41,054 nt of DNA from Alphaproteobacteria bacterium. GTDB lineage: Bacteria > Pseudomonadota > Alphaproteobacteria > Micropepsales > Micropepsaceae. The number at the start of each line of letters is the position of its first letter. The first letter of the stretch is position 1. The DNA lies in assembly GCA_023259375.1 (NCBI GenBank), contig JAHFQC010000041.1:1-41054 (forward strand), in the 5' to 3' direction. The position numbers and the translations under genes were made by a program. This document shows, one piece after another, positions 16,923 through 28,293 of this stretch. The notes below the pieces were generated by a model. The model did not search any database, was not told where the DNA came from, and was given only the letters and a program-made list of their open reading frames with translations.

Positions 16923-17330
16923 TCAGTTGACGCCGCGCGCCTTGAGATATTCGGCAAAGTCCCGGTCGGGCCCGCCGATGTGCTGCAGCAACAGCTTCTC
17001 GATCTGGGCGGACTGTTCCAGCAAAGCCGGATCGTGCGCCCGGAATGCGAGGATATCGCTCATCAGCGTGGTGTAGGTCAGCCGCGCGGTGCGATGGCAC
17101 CGCTTGTGTTCTTCGACCTTGGGATAACCCGCTTCGGCCATCAGCTCTTCTTCATGTTCCATGTGAGCATTACCTGCGGCCATCGCCTCGCGCAGCACGG
17201 CAAGGGCGATTTCCGCATCGACCTCGGCCTTGAGAAAGGCGACGAATTTCGCAAGCAGGCTGAGCAAGGCGTGGTGTTCGCGGTCGATTGCGTTGACACC
17301 GAGCGTAAGCGTATCGGCTTTCCTGTCCAT
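16923..17330 (-). CDS. Bacteriohemerythrin 1
   Basis: Four-helix-bundle di-iron O2-binding protein, probably cytoplasmic, for oxygen sensing, storage or delivery. The 135-residue product has the full ligand set: H19 or H20 in DREHH, H56-x3-E60, H75-x3-H79, and H117-x4-D122 in QHIGGPD. The GYP turn after helix B is typical. The ATG at 17330 follows GGAG by nine bases; a longer in-frame start lacks homology. It is the last of three leftward hemerythrin genes, separated from the next by 170 bases, so each may have its own promoter. It aligns without gaps to the middle copy, suggesting duplication. Confidence 0.94.
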   Translation of the reverse strand: MDRKADTLTLGVNAIDREHHALLSLLAKFVAFLKAEVDAEIALAVLREAMAAGNAHMEHEEELMAEAGYPKVEEHKRCHRTARLTYTTLMSDILAFRAHDPALLEQSAQIEKLLLQHIGGPDRDFAEYLKARGVN

Positions 17331-17500
17331 GGCAGACGCTCCAACTTGTGGTTTCGCGCGCACCAAGGATGAAGGCGACAGGTTGCAGGGTGTTTACTGC
17401 AGCAATAGGTATTTTCCGAAAGATGGCGGCAATCGCTGCTGGCCTCGCAAACGCGCGCGCACCGGCACGTGCACCGATGCGCGGCGCGTGATCGCGATGC

Positions 17501-17908
17501 TTATTGGATGCCGCGCGGGATCAAGTAATTGGCGAGATCGCGATCGGGCCCATCCATGTGTTCATACAGGAGCTGCTGCATCGCACCGATGTTTTCCAGC
17601 GTGATCGGATCGCAGGTGCCCATGTTGAGGATGTCGCCGGCGAGCGTCGTCATTTTCATCCGCAGCATGCGATGCTGACGTTTTTCCTCCTCGATCTCGG
17701 GATAGCTGGCTTTTTCCATCAGCCGTTCCTCGGAATCGAAGTGCTCGTTGGTGGCGGCCAGGGCCTGTTCGACAATGGTGTTGACCCGCTCGCGCGGGGC
17801 GCCCTCCTTCAGAGCGGCAGCAAAGTCGTCGAACAACGCGGCAAGATGGCGGTGTTCGGTGTCCATTGTTTTCACGCCGAGCGATAGTACGTCTGCGTAA
17901 CGATCCAT
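17501..17908 (-). CDS. Bacteriohemerythrin 2 with one substituted iron ligand
   Basis: Same fold and exactly the same length (135 residues) as the copy at 16923-17330, and it aligns with that copy position by position. The ligands H19 (DTEHRH), H56-x3-E60 (HFDSE), H79 and H117-x4-D122 (EHMDGPD) are kept. The position of the third ligand, H75 in its neighbour, is Glu here (EEEKRQH). This leaves four His plus E60 and D122, with Glu as a possible carboxylate replacement. Either a mixed-ligand di-iron site or a changed O2 affinity or redox property is possible. The two flanking copies keep His, so the change is specific to this gene. Confidence 0.92.
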   Translation of the reverse strand: MDRYADVLSLGVKTMDTEHRHLAALFDDFAAALKEGAPRERVNTIVEQALAATNEHFDSEERLMEKASYPEIEEEKRQHRMLRMKMTTLAGDILNMGTCDPITLENIGAMQQLLYEHMDGPDRDLANYLIPRGIQ

Positions 17909-18061
17909 GTTCCGCTCCCACCTAAAGTCCCGCCAAGGTAAAGCGGCGGGGTTGCACAGTGCTTACCGGAAAGGCAGAGCGGGTTGGCGCTGCCTCCATG
18001 GGGAAACGCGGGATTTGCGCGGGAAGTTGTTACAAGTTTAGGCGCGGCGGTAACCGGCGCC

Positions 18062-18463
18062 TTACCCTAATCCCATGCGGACGAGGTGCTGCGCCAGGGC
18101 GCGGTCGTCCCGGTCCATGTGGGCGACGAATATGCTGCGCAGAAGATCGCCGTGTTCGTTCAGCACTTCCGTCGGCTGACGGTGATGCAGCACGTCTTCG
18201 CTATAAGCCGCCGCCGCCAGGACCAGCCGTTCATGATCGAGCCGGTGGGCCGCCGCTTCAGGATAGGCGCTCTTTTCCATCAAGGCTTCTTCGTGCCGGC
18301 AATGGGCACACAAGGCCGCCAGCGAGGATTCCACCATGGCGCGGATCTCCGCGGCCGGACACCCCCGGATGATGGCGATCTGAAAAGCCCGCAACATCCC
18401 GCCCATCTCGAGATGCTGCTCGTCGAGCGTGGCAATTCCGATCGGGGCAAGATGGACCGCCAT
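18062..18463 (-). CDS. Bacteriohemerythrin 3 (divergent copy)
   Basis: The 133-residue product keeps the hemerythrin ligand pattern: H17 (DEQH), H-x3-E in HCRHE, H-x3-H in HRLDH, and H-x4-D in HMDRDD, with the AYP turn. It is clearly less similar to the other two copies and has Cys residues (in LCAHC) near helix B that they lack. It has no extra signalling domain, so a soluble O2-binding or sensing role is the most that can be said. It is 153 bases upstream of copy 2 on the same strand and reads away from recA. Confidence 0.88.
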   Translation of the reverse strand: MAVHLAPIGIATLDEQHLEMGGMLRAFQIAIIRGCPAAEIRAMVESSLAALCAHCRHEEALMEKSAYPEAAAHRLDHERLVLAAAAYSEDVLHHRQPTEVLNEHGDLLRSIFVAHMDRDDRALAQHLVRMGLG

Positions 18464-18774
18464 GGCGGACTCCGAACGTTAGCAGACCGCACCTTAGGCT
18501 TGCGACTCTTGCCGGAGGCTTACTGGAATCACCCCCTGGGCCGAATCGCCGGGAAGGTCACAGGCCCCTAATCCACAGTGTTAACGAGGGACATTTCCCT
18601 TGCTGCTCATTCTCAAGAACACGACGCGAACATGATCCGGTATTTTTTCGTGGAATCAGGGCTGTATGTAGCGGGTTGTCATCTAGAACAAAACATGTAC
18701 TCTGGCACGCATAACGGCGGTGCGAAATTCATTGGGAATGGGCGCCGTGCCGTGGTCTATAGGGAGCGGAACTG
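18464..18774. other. Divergent intergenic region between hemerythrin 3 and recA
   Basis: This region holds the recA promoter and a LexA-like box (18686-18700), listed separately. A 65-codon plus-strand frame runs through the promoter elements and ends at the recA start; it is not credible. Several GANTC sites occur here, as in the fliP-dmeF gap. A promoter for the hemerythrin gene must lie near 18464-18560, but I see no clear consensus. Confidence 0.6.
18676..18703 (+). promoter_or_regulatory. recA promoter overlapped by an SOS (LexA) box
   Basis: A -35-like TTGTCA (18676-18681) is 16 bases from a weak -10, TACTCT (18698-18703). Between them lies GAAC-N7-GTAC (18686-18700). It matches the alphaproteobacterial LexA site GTTC-N7-GTTC, read on the opposite strand, at all but one position. 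Its location between the promoter elements of recA fits SOS repression. Confidence 0.55.
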
Positions 18775-19851
18775 ATGAGTCAGGCACCGTTGCGCGTCGT
18801 GGGCAAAGAAGACAACACCGATAAGAAGCGCGCCCTTGAGGCCGCGCTGTCGCAGATTGACCGCGCCTTCGGCAAAGGCAGCGTGATGAAGCTCGGCCAG
18901 AAGGAGCCGGTCACCCAGGCGGACGTGGTTTCGACCGGTTCGCTAGGGCTCGATATCGCGCTCGGCATCGGCGGCCTGCCGCGCGGGCGCGTCATTGAGA
19001 TTTACGGTCCGGAATCCTCGGGCAAGACCACCCTGGCCCTACATGCGGTGGCCGAAGTCCAGAAAAAGGGTGGCACGGCGGCCTATATCGACGCCGAACA
19101 TGCCATGGACCCGATTTACGCCCGCAAATTGGGCGTCGACGTCGACGAGTTGTTGATTTCCCAGCCCGATACCGGCGAACAGGCCCTCGAAATCACCGAT
19201 ACCCTGGTGCGCTCGGGCGGCGTCGACATCGTGGTGATCGATTCGGTCGCGGCGCTGACCCCAAAAGCCGAACTCGAAGGCGAGATGGGCGACCAGCTGC
19301 CCGGCCTGCAGGCCCGCCTGATGAGCCAGGCCCTGCGCAAACTGACCGGCTCGATCTCCAAGTCGAACACCATCGTCCTCTTCATCAATCAGATCCGCAT
19401 GAAGATCGGCGTCATGTTCGGCAACCCGGAGACCACCACCGGCGGCAATGCGCTGAAATTCTATTCTTCGGTGCGACTCGATATCCGCCGCATCGGCGCC
19501 ATCAAGGACCGCGACGAGGTGGTCGGCAATCAGACCCGCGTCAAAGTGGTCAAGAACAAGGTCGCCCCGCCCTTTAAGCAGGTCGAGTTCGACATTATGT
19601 ACGGCCAGGGCATCTCCAAGACCGGCGAGCTTCTCGACCTCGGCGTCAAAGCCGGGATTGTGGAAAAGTCGGGCTCCTGGTTCTCCTATGACGGCACCCG
19701 CATCGGCCAAGGCCGCGAAGCGGCTAAGGGCTATTTGGCCGCGAATCAGGACATTGCCAACGCTATCGAGGCGGCAGTCCGCCAGAATGCCGGCCTGATC
19801 GGCCAGGCTTTGGCCCTCGGCGGCGAAGATTCGGAGGCGGCGGAGGGGTAA
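18775..19851 (+). CDS. recA: Recombinase RecA
   Basis: DNA-dependent ATPase for homologous recombination, and the co-protease that triggers LexA self-cleavage. The 358-residue product is standard in length. Walker A is GPESSGKTT (78-86). Other blocks include the [23 protein letters not shown]-terminus, [17 protein letters not shown] (Walker B and following helix), [13 protein letters not shown] and [22 protein letters not shown] (loop L2). The C-terminal tail is acidic (EDSEAAEG). The ATG is preceded by AGGGAG. A strong terminator follows. recX is absent between recA and alaS. Confidence 0.99.
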   Translation: MSQAPLRVVGKEDNTDKKRALEAALSQIDRAFGKGSVMKLGQKEPVTQADVVSTGSLGLDIALGIGGLPRGRVIEIYGPESSGKTTLALHAVAEVQKKGGTAAYIDAEHAMDPIYARKLGVDVDELLISQPDTGEQALEITDTLVRSGGVDIVVIDSVAALTPKAELEGEMGDQLPGLQARLMSQALRKLTGSISKSNTIVLFINQIRMKIGVMFGNPETTTGGNALKFYSSVRLDIRRIGAIKDRDEVVGNQTRVKVVKNKVAPPFKQVEFDIMYGQGISKTGELLDLGVKAGIVEKSGSWFSYDGTRIGQGREAAKGYLAANQDIANAIEAAVRQNAGLIGQALALGGEDSEAAEG

Positions 19852-19912
19852 AGCTCTCCGCGCGACCAGTTTTAGACGTCTGTTCCCTTATTGGCATGAG
19901 GGAGCGACTCCA

Positions 19913-19950
19913 GGGGCGTAGCGGGCAACCGCTGCGCCCCTTCCTCTTTC
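19913..19950 (+). terminator. Intrinsic terminator of recA
   Basis: A 12-bp stem (19913-19924 with 19929-19940, one G-T wobble, otherwise fully paired) is closed by a GCAA (GNRA) tetraloop and followed by the pyrimidine tail TTCCTCTTTC. It is 61 bases after the recA stop and reads in the recA direction. Confidence 0.82.
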
Positions 19951-19960
19951 ACCCATTCCC

Positions 19961-19990
19961 ATCATGGCCGCCCGCCGAGCCGGCCATGAT
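19961..19990. repeat. Intergenic 10-bp perfect inverted repeat
   Basis: ATCATGGCCG (19961-19970) and its exact complement CGGCCATGAT (19981-19990) flank a 10-base spacer. There is no T tail, so it is probably not a terminator. The sequence, with the nearby CCGGGATGACAAGG, resembles short palindromic elements scattered between genes in some alphaproteobacteria. Only this one copy is visible here. Confidence 0.5.
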
Positions 19991-20088
19991 GATCAGAGGG
20001 GTTCTGCCGACCGGCCGTTTTGCCGCGGCCCGGCTGCGCAGGCCAAGCCCGGGATGACAAGGATTTAAGCCACAGCTAAAAGGTCTCC

Positions 20089-22727
<2,639 letters not shown>

Positions 22728-22731
<4 letters not shown>

Positions 22732-23972
22732 AACGGGTGGCACGCGACCGTTACAAAGGGTTCCGCCGCCGTGTGTATCTCGTGCTCGAAGGCGGGCCGG
22801 CGCACGGTTCCCTCGGCACGTTGATCGAAGTATTCCTGATCGTCCTCATCATTGCCAATGTGGTGGCGTTCACGCTGCAAAGCGTGCCGTCGATCCGCGA
22901 GCCCTATTGGTTCGATCTCGAGGCCTTTGAAGTCTTCTCGGTGGCGGTGTTCACCATCGAGTACGTGCTGCGGCTGTGGGTGGCGATCGAGGACCCGCTG
23001 GTGGCTGTCGAAGGCCGCTGGAAAGGCCGGCTGGGCGCCGCGCTGAAGCCGACGATGATCATCGACTTCTTCGCGTTTGCGCCGGTTTATTTCACCGTCT
23101 TCGTCCCCTTCCTCGATTTGCGCTTCCTCAGAATGGTGCGGCTGCTGCGACTCCTTAAGATCGCGCGCTATTCGCCGGCCTTGTCGACGCTGGGACGGGT
23201 TTTGATGTCGGAGCGGCGGGCGCTGTTCGGCACTCTCCTCCTCATCGTCTGCACCACCGTGTTCGCGGCCGCTGCCATGCATGCCGCCGAAGGCGCCGTG
23301 CAGCCGGACAAGTTCGGCACCATTCCGTCGTCGATGTGGTGGGCGATCACGACGCTGACGACGGTCGGCTACGGCGACGAAGTGCCAGTGACGCTGCTCG
23401 GCCGCATCATCGCCGGCTGCACCATGGTGACGGGGCTCGGCATTCTGGCGCTGCCGGTCGGCATCGTCGCCAACGGCTTCATGAACACCATCCACCAGCG
23501 CGAATTCATCGTCACCTTCGGCATGCTGGCGCGGGTGCCGCTGTTCAAGGAGTTGGGCGCCCATCTGCTCGGCGAAATCATGAACGTGCTGCGCTCGCAA
23601 AGCGTGCCGCGCGGCACCATCATCTCGGTCAAAGGCGCCCCGGCGCACGCGATGTATTTCATCGTTTCCGGCGAGGTCGAAGTCGAACTCGCCAATCGTC
23701 GGGTGCAGTTCGGGCCGGGCGATTTCTTCGGCGAGCTGGCGCTCTTACACGAAACCCACCGGCGCGCCACGATCGTGGCGCTCACCAACTGTCGTCTGCT
23801 GGCGCTGTCGGCCGAGGACTTCACGATGCTGACGCGCAAACACCCCGAGCTGCGCCAGCACATCGCCGACGCCGCCAAGGACCATCTCGCCCGCGCCGGA
23901 CGCGGCGACATCGCCTCGGTCGAGATCGCTGCCGCCGCCCAACGCCGCTACGAATACCGCGAAGATGATTGA
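22728..23972 (+). CDS. Six-helix voltage-sensor K+ channel with cyclic-nucleotide-binding domain
   Basis: Inner-membrane potassium channel of the MloK1-like type. The 414-residue product has S1-S4 (about 28-145). The S4 carries regularly spaced Arg/Lys ([19 protein letters not shown]). The pore helix and filter are [10 protein letters not shown] (T212-D217 for the filter), with S6 after it (about 228-250). The cytoplasmic C-terminal domain (about 285-390) is cAMP-receptor-like: [19 protein letters not shown], then the phosphate-binding cassette [25 protein letters not shown]. The GTG start overlaps the alaS stop, indicating coupling. The conserved Gly-Glu and Arg of the cassette (GEL, RRAT) suggest cyclic-nucleotide binding is retained. 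The link with alaS appears to be positional only. Confidence 0.93.
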
Positions 23973-23987
23973 TCGCGTCGCGAAGAA

Positions 23988-24368
23988 TTATTTCGCGATG
24001 TAGATGCAGATCTTGTTGCCGGTCGGATCGCGCAAGTAAGCGCCGTAGAACTTGTCGCCATCCGGCGGACGATAGCCGGGCTTGCCTTCATCCGTGCCGC
24101 CATTGGCCATGCCGGCCGCGTACGCCGCGTCGACGGCTTCCTGCGACGGCGCCTTGAACGCCAGCATGGTGCCGTTGCCGGACGTCGCCGGCTCTTTGTT
24201 GAACGGCGGGCAGATGTAAAAATAGTGGCCGTCCGAACCCTTGGGGCCGTAGCCGATCCAGCCGTTGTCGGCGAACTTGCGCTCGTCGCCGACGTGCGCC
24301 AGCACCGCGTCATAGAACTTGCCCGACGCCTCGCCATCGATGGCGCCGATCGTGACATAACCCAGCAT
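23988..24368 (-). CDS. VOC (glyoxalase/dioxygenase superfamily) protein
   Basis: Small vicinal-oxygen-chelate fold protein of unknown substrate. The 126-residue product has the paired beta-alpha-beta-beta-beta pattern. The first half starts YVTIGAIDGEASGKFYDAVLAHVGDER, the DGHYFYICPPFN strands follow, and the second half ends YLRDPTGNKICIYIA, the typical C-terminal VOC strand. The usual first metal ligand (His at the start of strand 1) is Tyr here, so a canonical glyoxalase I metal site is not evident. It lies 53 bases downstream of the carbonic anhydrase gene on the same strand and may be the last gene of the icd operon. Confidence 0.85.
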   Translation of the reverse strand: MLGYVTIGAIDGEASGKFYDAVLAHVGDERKFADNGWIGYGPKGSDGHYFYICPPFNKEPATSGNGTMLAFKAPSQEAVDAAYAAGMANGGTDEGKPGYRPPDGDKFYGAYLRDPTGNKICIYIAK

Positions 24369-24421
24369 GTGCCTCTCCTTTTTGCGGAGACACTAGCGTC
24401 AACCTCGGAACACATAAAGAA

Positions 24422-25036
24422 CTAAGAGTTCGGAGCCTCAGCGATGCGCTTGAAGGTCTGATCGGCCGGATCGAGCATCGACAGCGTGCCGTCGGAAATC
24501 TTGAAATGGGCACCGATCAGCTGCAGGGCGCCTTTGGCGACCCGCTCGGCAATGAAGGGGAACGTCATCAGCCGGCCAAGCGAGAGGCGGATCGATTCAT
24601 ATTCGACGTCGAGCGGATCGCCGCCGCTGCAGGTGTGGATCGCCGGCTCCAAGAGCGACACCCATTGCGACAGGAACGGCGTCGGCAGGTTATGCGCGTT
24701 ATCGGCCATCGCCGCAGCGACGCCGCCGCAATGCTCGTGGCCCAACACGACGATGCGCTCGACTTCGAGATTGATCACCGCAAACGCGATTGCCGCCGAC
24801 ACGCCGTGATAGCCGCCATAGGTCTCATAGGGCGGCACCACCGAAGCGACATTGCGGATGACGAACAGCTCGCCCGCCCTGACGTTGAAAATCGCCGTCG
24901 GATCGACGCGACTATCGCTGCACGAAATCACCAGGGTGTGCGGCTTCTGCCCCTTGGCCAGCGCCTCGAAATGATCCTTGTCGTGCGGCCAGACTTCGCG
25001 GCGAAATTTCTGGTATCCGGCGATCAGTGTTTTCAT
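24422..25036 (-). CDS. Beta-class carbonic anhydrase
   Basis: Zinc enzyme interconverting CO2 and bicarbonate in the cytoplasm. The 204-residue product has the zinc ligands C39 in SCSDSR (with the D41-R43 dyad), H100 and C103 in GHEHCGG. The [19 protein letters not shown] block (51-69) is standard. Its start overlaps the icd stop by 4 bases (ATGA), so it is translated with isocitrate dehydrogenase, which releases CO2. That arrangement suggests the pair supplies bicarbonate for carboxylases or handles TCA-cycle CO2; this is inference. Cyanase is not present nearby, which weakens a cyanate-detoxification role. Confidence 0.95.
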   Translation of the reverse strand: MKTLIAGYQKFRREVWPHDKDHFEALAKGQKPHTLVISCSDSRVDPTAIFNVRAGELFVIRNVASVVPPYETYGGYHGVSAAIAFAVINLEVERIVVLGHEHCGGVAAAMADNAHNLPTPFLSQWVSLLEPAIHTCSGGDPLDVEYESIRLSLGRLMTFPFIAERVAKGALQLIGAHFKISDGTLSMLDPADQTFKRIAEAPNS

Positions 25037-26250
25037 GCGCCGCCCATCGCCACGCGCAGGTTTTCATCGACCTTGTCGAGGAAGCCTTCGGTGGTCAGCC
25101 ACTTCTGGTCGGGGCCGACCAGAAGCGCGAGGTCTTTGGTCATGAAGCCGGTCTCCACCGTCTCGATGCAGACTTTTTCGAGGGTGTGCGAGAACTCGGC
25201 CAGCGCCTGATTGCCGTCGAGCTTGGCGCGATGGGCGAGGCCGCGGGTCCAAGCGAAGATCGAGGCGATCGAATTGGTCGAGGTCGGCTTGCCCTTTTGA
25301 TGTTCGCGATAATGGCGGGTGACGGTGCCGTGCGCCGCTTCCGCTTCGACGATCTGGCCATCCGGCGTCATCAGGACGGAGGTCATCAGGCCGAGCGAGC
25401 CGAAGCCCTGGGCCACGGTGTCGGACTGCACGTCGCCGTCGTAATTCTTGCACGCCCAGACATATCCGCCCGACCATTTGAGCGCCGAAGCCACCATGTC
25501 GTCGATCAGGCGATGCTCGTAGGTAAGCCCCTTGGCCTTGTAAGCGGCGGCGAATTCCTTCTCGAACACTTCCTGGAACAGATCCTTGAAGCGGCCGTCA
25601 TAGGCCTTGAGGATGGTGTTCTTGGTCGACAGATAGAGCGGATAGTTGCGCGCCAGGGCGTAGTTCATCGAGGCGCGGGCGAAATCGCGGATCGATTCAT
25701 CGAGATTGTACATGCCCATCACGACGCCGGCGCCCGGCGCCTGGAACACTTCATGCTCGATCACCTCACCGTCGTCGCCGACGAACTTCAAGGTCAGCTT
25801 GCCTTTGCCGGGGAAGCGGAAATCGGTGGCGCGGTATTGATCGCCGAAGGCATGGCGGCCGATCACGATCGGCTGGGTCCAGCCGGGCACCAGGCGCGGC
25901 ACGTTCTTGCAGATGATCGGCTCGCGGAAGATCACCCCGCCCAGGATGTTGCGGATGGTGCCGTTGGGCGACTTCCACATCTTCTTGAGGGAGAATTCCT
26001 TTACCCGGGCTTCGTCGGGGGTGATGGTGGCGCATTTGACGCCGACGCCGTGGCGCTTGATCGCTTCGGCCGAGTCCACCGTCACCTGGTCGCCCGTGGC
26101 GTCGCGGTGCTCAACCGACAGGTCGTAATAATCCAGCTTCACGTCAAGGTAGGGAAGGATCAGCTTCTGCTTGATCAGATCCCAGATGATCCGGGTCATC
26201 TCATCGCCGTCGAGCTCGACGACCGGGTTTGCTACCTTGATCTTGTTCAT
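25033..26250 (-). CDS. icd: NADP-dependent isocitrate dehydrogenase
   Basis: TCA-cycle enzyme oxidising isocitrate to 2-oxoglutarate and CO2 with NADP+. The 405-residue product is of the eukaryote-like homodimeric type common in alphaproteobacteria rather than the Escherichia coli type. It begins [18 protein letters not shown]. The substrate loop is [13 protein letters not shown], followed by VFREP-like IFREPI, the NYDGDVQSD metal-binding Asp segment, and [18 protein letters not shown] for cofactor binding. The C-terminal [11 protein letters not shown]-type block is present ([14 protein letters not shown]). It is the first gene of a leftward operon with carbonic anhydrase, divergent from trmJ across 135 bases. 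Confidence 0.98.
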   Translation of the reverse strand: MNKIKVANPVVELDGDEMTRIIWDLIKQKLILPYLDVKLDYYDLSVEHRDATGDQVTVDSAEAIKRHGVGVKCATITPDEARVKEFSLKKMWKSPNGTIRNILGGVIFREPIICKNVPRLVPGWTQPIVIGRHAFGDQYRATDFRFPGKGKLTLKFVGDDGEVIEHEVFQAPGAGVVMGMYNLDESIRDFARASMNYALARNYPLYLSTKNTILKAYDGRFKDLFQEVFEKEFAAAYKAKGLTYEHRLIDDMVASALKWSGGYVWACKNYDGDVQSDTVAQGFGSLGLMTSVLMTPDGQIVEAEAAHGTVTRHYREHQKGKPTSTNSIASIFAWTRGLAHRAKLDGNQALAEFSHTLEKVCIETVETGFMTKDLALLVGPDQKWLTTEGFLDKVDENLRVAMGGA

Positions 26251-26385
26251 GGGGGTGTGCCTCGGCGGGGAAACTTGGAGTCGTTCTAGCCAAAGCCTCC
26301 CCGGGCGTCAAAGGTCTCGTGCATTTCCGAGCCCCGGGATGGTAAGGGGAAGCTTTCCGCCGGTGCGGCGGTCGTTGGAGTTCGC

Positions 26386-27126
26386 ATGACTACCCCTGCC
26401 ATCATCCTGTGCCGCCCGCAACTGGGCGAGAATATCGGCGCCGCCGCCCGCGCCATGAATAATTTCGGCCTTTCGGACCTGCGCATCGTCGCCCCGCGCG
26501 ACGGCTGGCCGAACGAGAAGGCTTACGCCATGGCGGTCACCGCCAAGCCGATCCTGGACAACGCCAAGCTCTACGACGACCTGCACGACGCGCTAGCCGA
26601 CCTCAATGTGGTCTACGCCACCACGGCGCGCGACCGCGGCATCACCAAAGAGGTGATCACCCCGCCCGAAGCGGCGCTGCGGCTGCGCAAGGTTGCGGCC
26701 GAGGAGAAAACCGGCCTGCTCTTCGGCAACGAGCGCGCCGGACTCGAAAACGACGACGTCTCGCTGGCCGATTGCGTCATCACCATCCCGACCGCGGAAT
26801 TCGCGTCGCTCAACCTCGGCCAAGCAGTGCTTTTGTGCTGCTACGAATGGTTCAAGGCCGAAGACACCACGCCAATCTCGAAGATCGAGCACAACCCGAT
26901 CCATCGCAAGCCGACCCGCCAAGAGCTGTTCCAGCTGTTCGATCATCTCGAAGGCGAACTGACCCGCACCGGCTTCCTGTTTCCGCCCGATAAGCGCGAT
27001 CATATGCAACGCGCCATCCGCGCCACCATCCATCGCGCCAAGCTGACCTATCAAGAAGTGCAGACCCTGCGCGGCATGATCGTGGCGCTGGCCAAAGGCA
27101 AGCACCGGGCGCCGCCGAAAGAGTGA
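26386..27126 (+). CDS. trmJ: tRNA/rRNA 2'-O-methyltransferase, TrmJ type (SPOUT)
   Basis: S-adenosylmethionine-dependent methyltransferase expected to modify the ribose of position 32 in tRNA. The 246-residue product starts with IILCRPQLGENIGAAARAMNNFGL, the N-terminal TrmH/TrmJ motif. The knot region has LLFGNERAGLEND (motif 2) and IPTAEFASLNLGQAV (motif 3), which form the cofactor site. The C-terminal extension of about 80 residues (KPTRQELFQLFDHLEGEL onwards) is characteristic of TrmJ and distinguishes it from TrmL. The gene converges with a small secreted protein gene 19 bases downstream. Confidence 0.92.
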   Translation: MTTPAIILCRPQLGENIGAAARAMNNFGLSDLRIVAPRDGWPNEKAYAMAVTAKPILDNAKLYDDLHDALADLNVVYATTARDRGITKEVITPPEAALRLRKVAAEEKTGLLFGNERAGLENDDVSLADCVITIPTAEFASLNLGQAVLLCCYEWFKAEDTTPISKIEHNPIHRKPTRQELFQLFDHLEGELTRTGFLFPPDKRDHMQRAIRATIHRAKLTYQEVQTLRGMIVALAKGKHRAPPKE

Positions 27127-27145
27127 GTGCGCGGGAGGTAGAAAT

Positions 27146-27415
27146 TTATCCCGAAATCTTGCCTTGCCAGACCGGCCAGCAGGCGGGGCGGCCTTTGGCT
27201 TTGACGCCGTTGTAGAGCCGCATCTGGGCATCTTCGGCCGAGGAACCGCGTGCGACCGCGGTGTAATCGCCACCGCCTTGGCACCAGACATAGAACTGAT
27301 GTTTGCCGGGCGCGTAGAAATCGGCTTGCTTCGATGAGGTCAGGTTGTCGGCCACGGCAACGCCAGCGGCCGTAATGCCGATGCCGAGGGCCACAGCCCA
27401 CCAGAGCCTACGCAT
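27146..27415 (-). CDS. Small secreted protein of unknown function
   Basis: Not recognised. From the ATG at 27415 the product is 89 residues with a clear signal peptide (about 1-22; MRRLWWAVALGIGITAAGVA then VADN). The mature part has two cysteines, in YVWCQGG and PACWPVW, that could form a disulfide. Aromatic and Gly residues are abundant. GGGTGGGG precedes the ATG. The longer in-frame start 90 bases upstream would bury the signal peptide behind a polar leader. It sits between trmJ (convergent) and the CinA-type gene (same strand, upstream). Confidence 0.7.
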   Translation of the reverse strand: MRRLWWAVALGIGITAAGVAVADNLTSSKQADFYAPGKHQFYVWCQGGGDYTAVARGSSAEDAQMRLYNGVKAKGRPACWPVWQGKISG

Positions 27416-27540
27416 ACACCCCACCCGATCTGCCGGTTGCGACCCAACCAACGCAGAAGGACCGGATTTGGATCCGGCCGCATTTTTGTAAAACCTACGA
27501 TACACCGTTTACGGCGTATTTCCATTCGCGTGGTGTGGCA

Positions 27541-28293
27541 TTAGGCGGACAAGCGTTCCGGCTTACCGCCCGCGCCTGCGAGCAGGCTGGTTAATTCGCC
27601 CGCTACCGTTTCCACCTGATCCGGCTCGAAGCCGCGCGCCACCAGCTGCACGCCATAGCCGTCGGCGCGGTAGACCGGATAAGACCCGATCGCAATCTCA
27701 GGATAACGGGCTTGGATCGCCGCCAGACCGGCCGCAATCGCGCCTTCGGCCACCGCGGCCGCAACGGTGATACTGATAACCGGACGGCCCCGGCTGAGCC
27801 GCGGCGCGACATCGTCCAGCATCGCCCACATGATCGACGGTACACCGGCCAGCACGAAGACATTGCCGATTTGGAACCCCGGCGCGGCGGAGACCGGGTT
27901 GCGGATGAGACTGGCGCCGTCCGGAATCCGCGCCATGCGGCGGCGCATCTCGTTGAAATCGGCCGGATCGGCGAAGCGGGCGGCCAGCAGCTTCAGCGCT
28001 TCGGGATGGTAATCGATCCCGACCCCGAACGCGGCGGCGACGGCATCGGCGGTAATGTCGTCATGGGTCGGCCCGATGCCGCCGGTGGTGAAGACATAGC
28101 TGTAGCGGGCCTTGAGCGCGTTCAGTGCCGCAATGATTTCATCGGCAAAATCGCCCACCACGCGAATTTCCTTGAGGGTAATGCCGAAAGGAAGGAGGAA
28201 ACGGGCAATGGTGTTGGAATTCGTGTCTTGCGTGCGGCCGGACAGGATCTCGTTGCCGATGACCAGCACCGCAGCGGTGGGATTTTCGCTCAT
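27541..28293 (-). CDS. CinA-type molybdopterin-binding domain protein
   Basis: Competence/damage-inducible protein A N-terminal domain (MoaB/Mog fold). The 250-residue product has VLVIGNEILSGRTQDTNSN (about 9-27), FTTGGIGPTHDDIT (about 69-82), which is the family's binding motif, and AGVPSIMWAML near 150. It lacks the C-terminal PncC nicotinamide-nucleotide amidohydrolase domain of full CinA, so it is the stand-alone form common in alphaproteobacteria. Its substrate is unclear; pyrophosphatase activity on ADP-ribose or CoA-like molecules is known for some COG1058 members. I chose the ATG at 28293 (MSENP) over one seven codons upstream. It is divergent from map. Confidence 0.88.
   Translation of the reverse strand: MSENPTAAVLVIGNEILSGRTQDTNSNTIARFLLPFGITLKEIRVVGDFADEIIAALNALKARYSYVFTTGGIGPTHDDITADAVAAAFGVGIDYHPEALKLLAARFADPADFNEMRRRMARIPDGASLIRNPVSAAPGFQIGNVFVLAGVPSIMWAMLDDVAPRLSRGRPVISITVAAAVAEGAIAAGLAAIQARYPEIAIGSYPVYRADGYGVQLVARGFEPDQVETVAGELTSLLAGAGGKPERLSA

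Noticed and set aside
18578-18775. 65-codon plus-strand frame upstream of recA
   Set aside because: It covers the recA promoter and LexA-like box and has no supporting features.
25027-26289. 420-codon plus-strand open frame
   Set aside because: It is antisense to icd. The sense product is an unambiguous isocitrate dehydrogenase.
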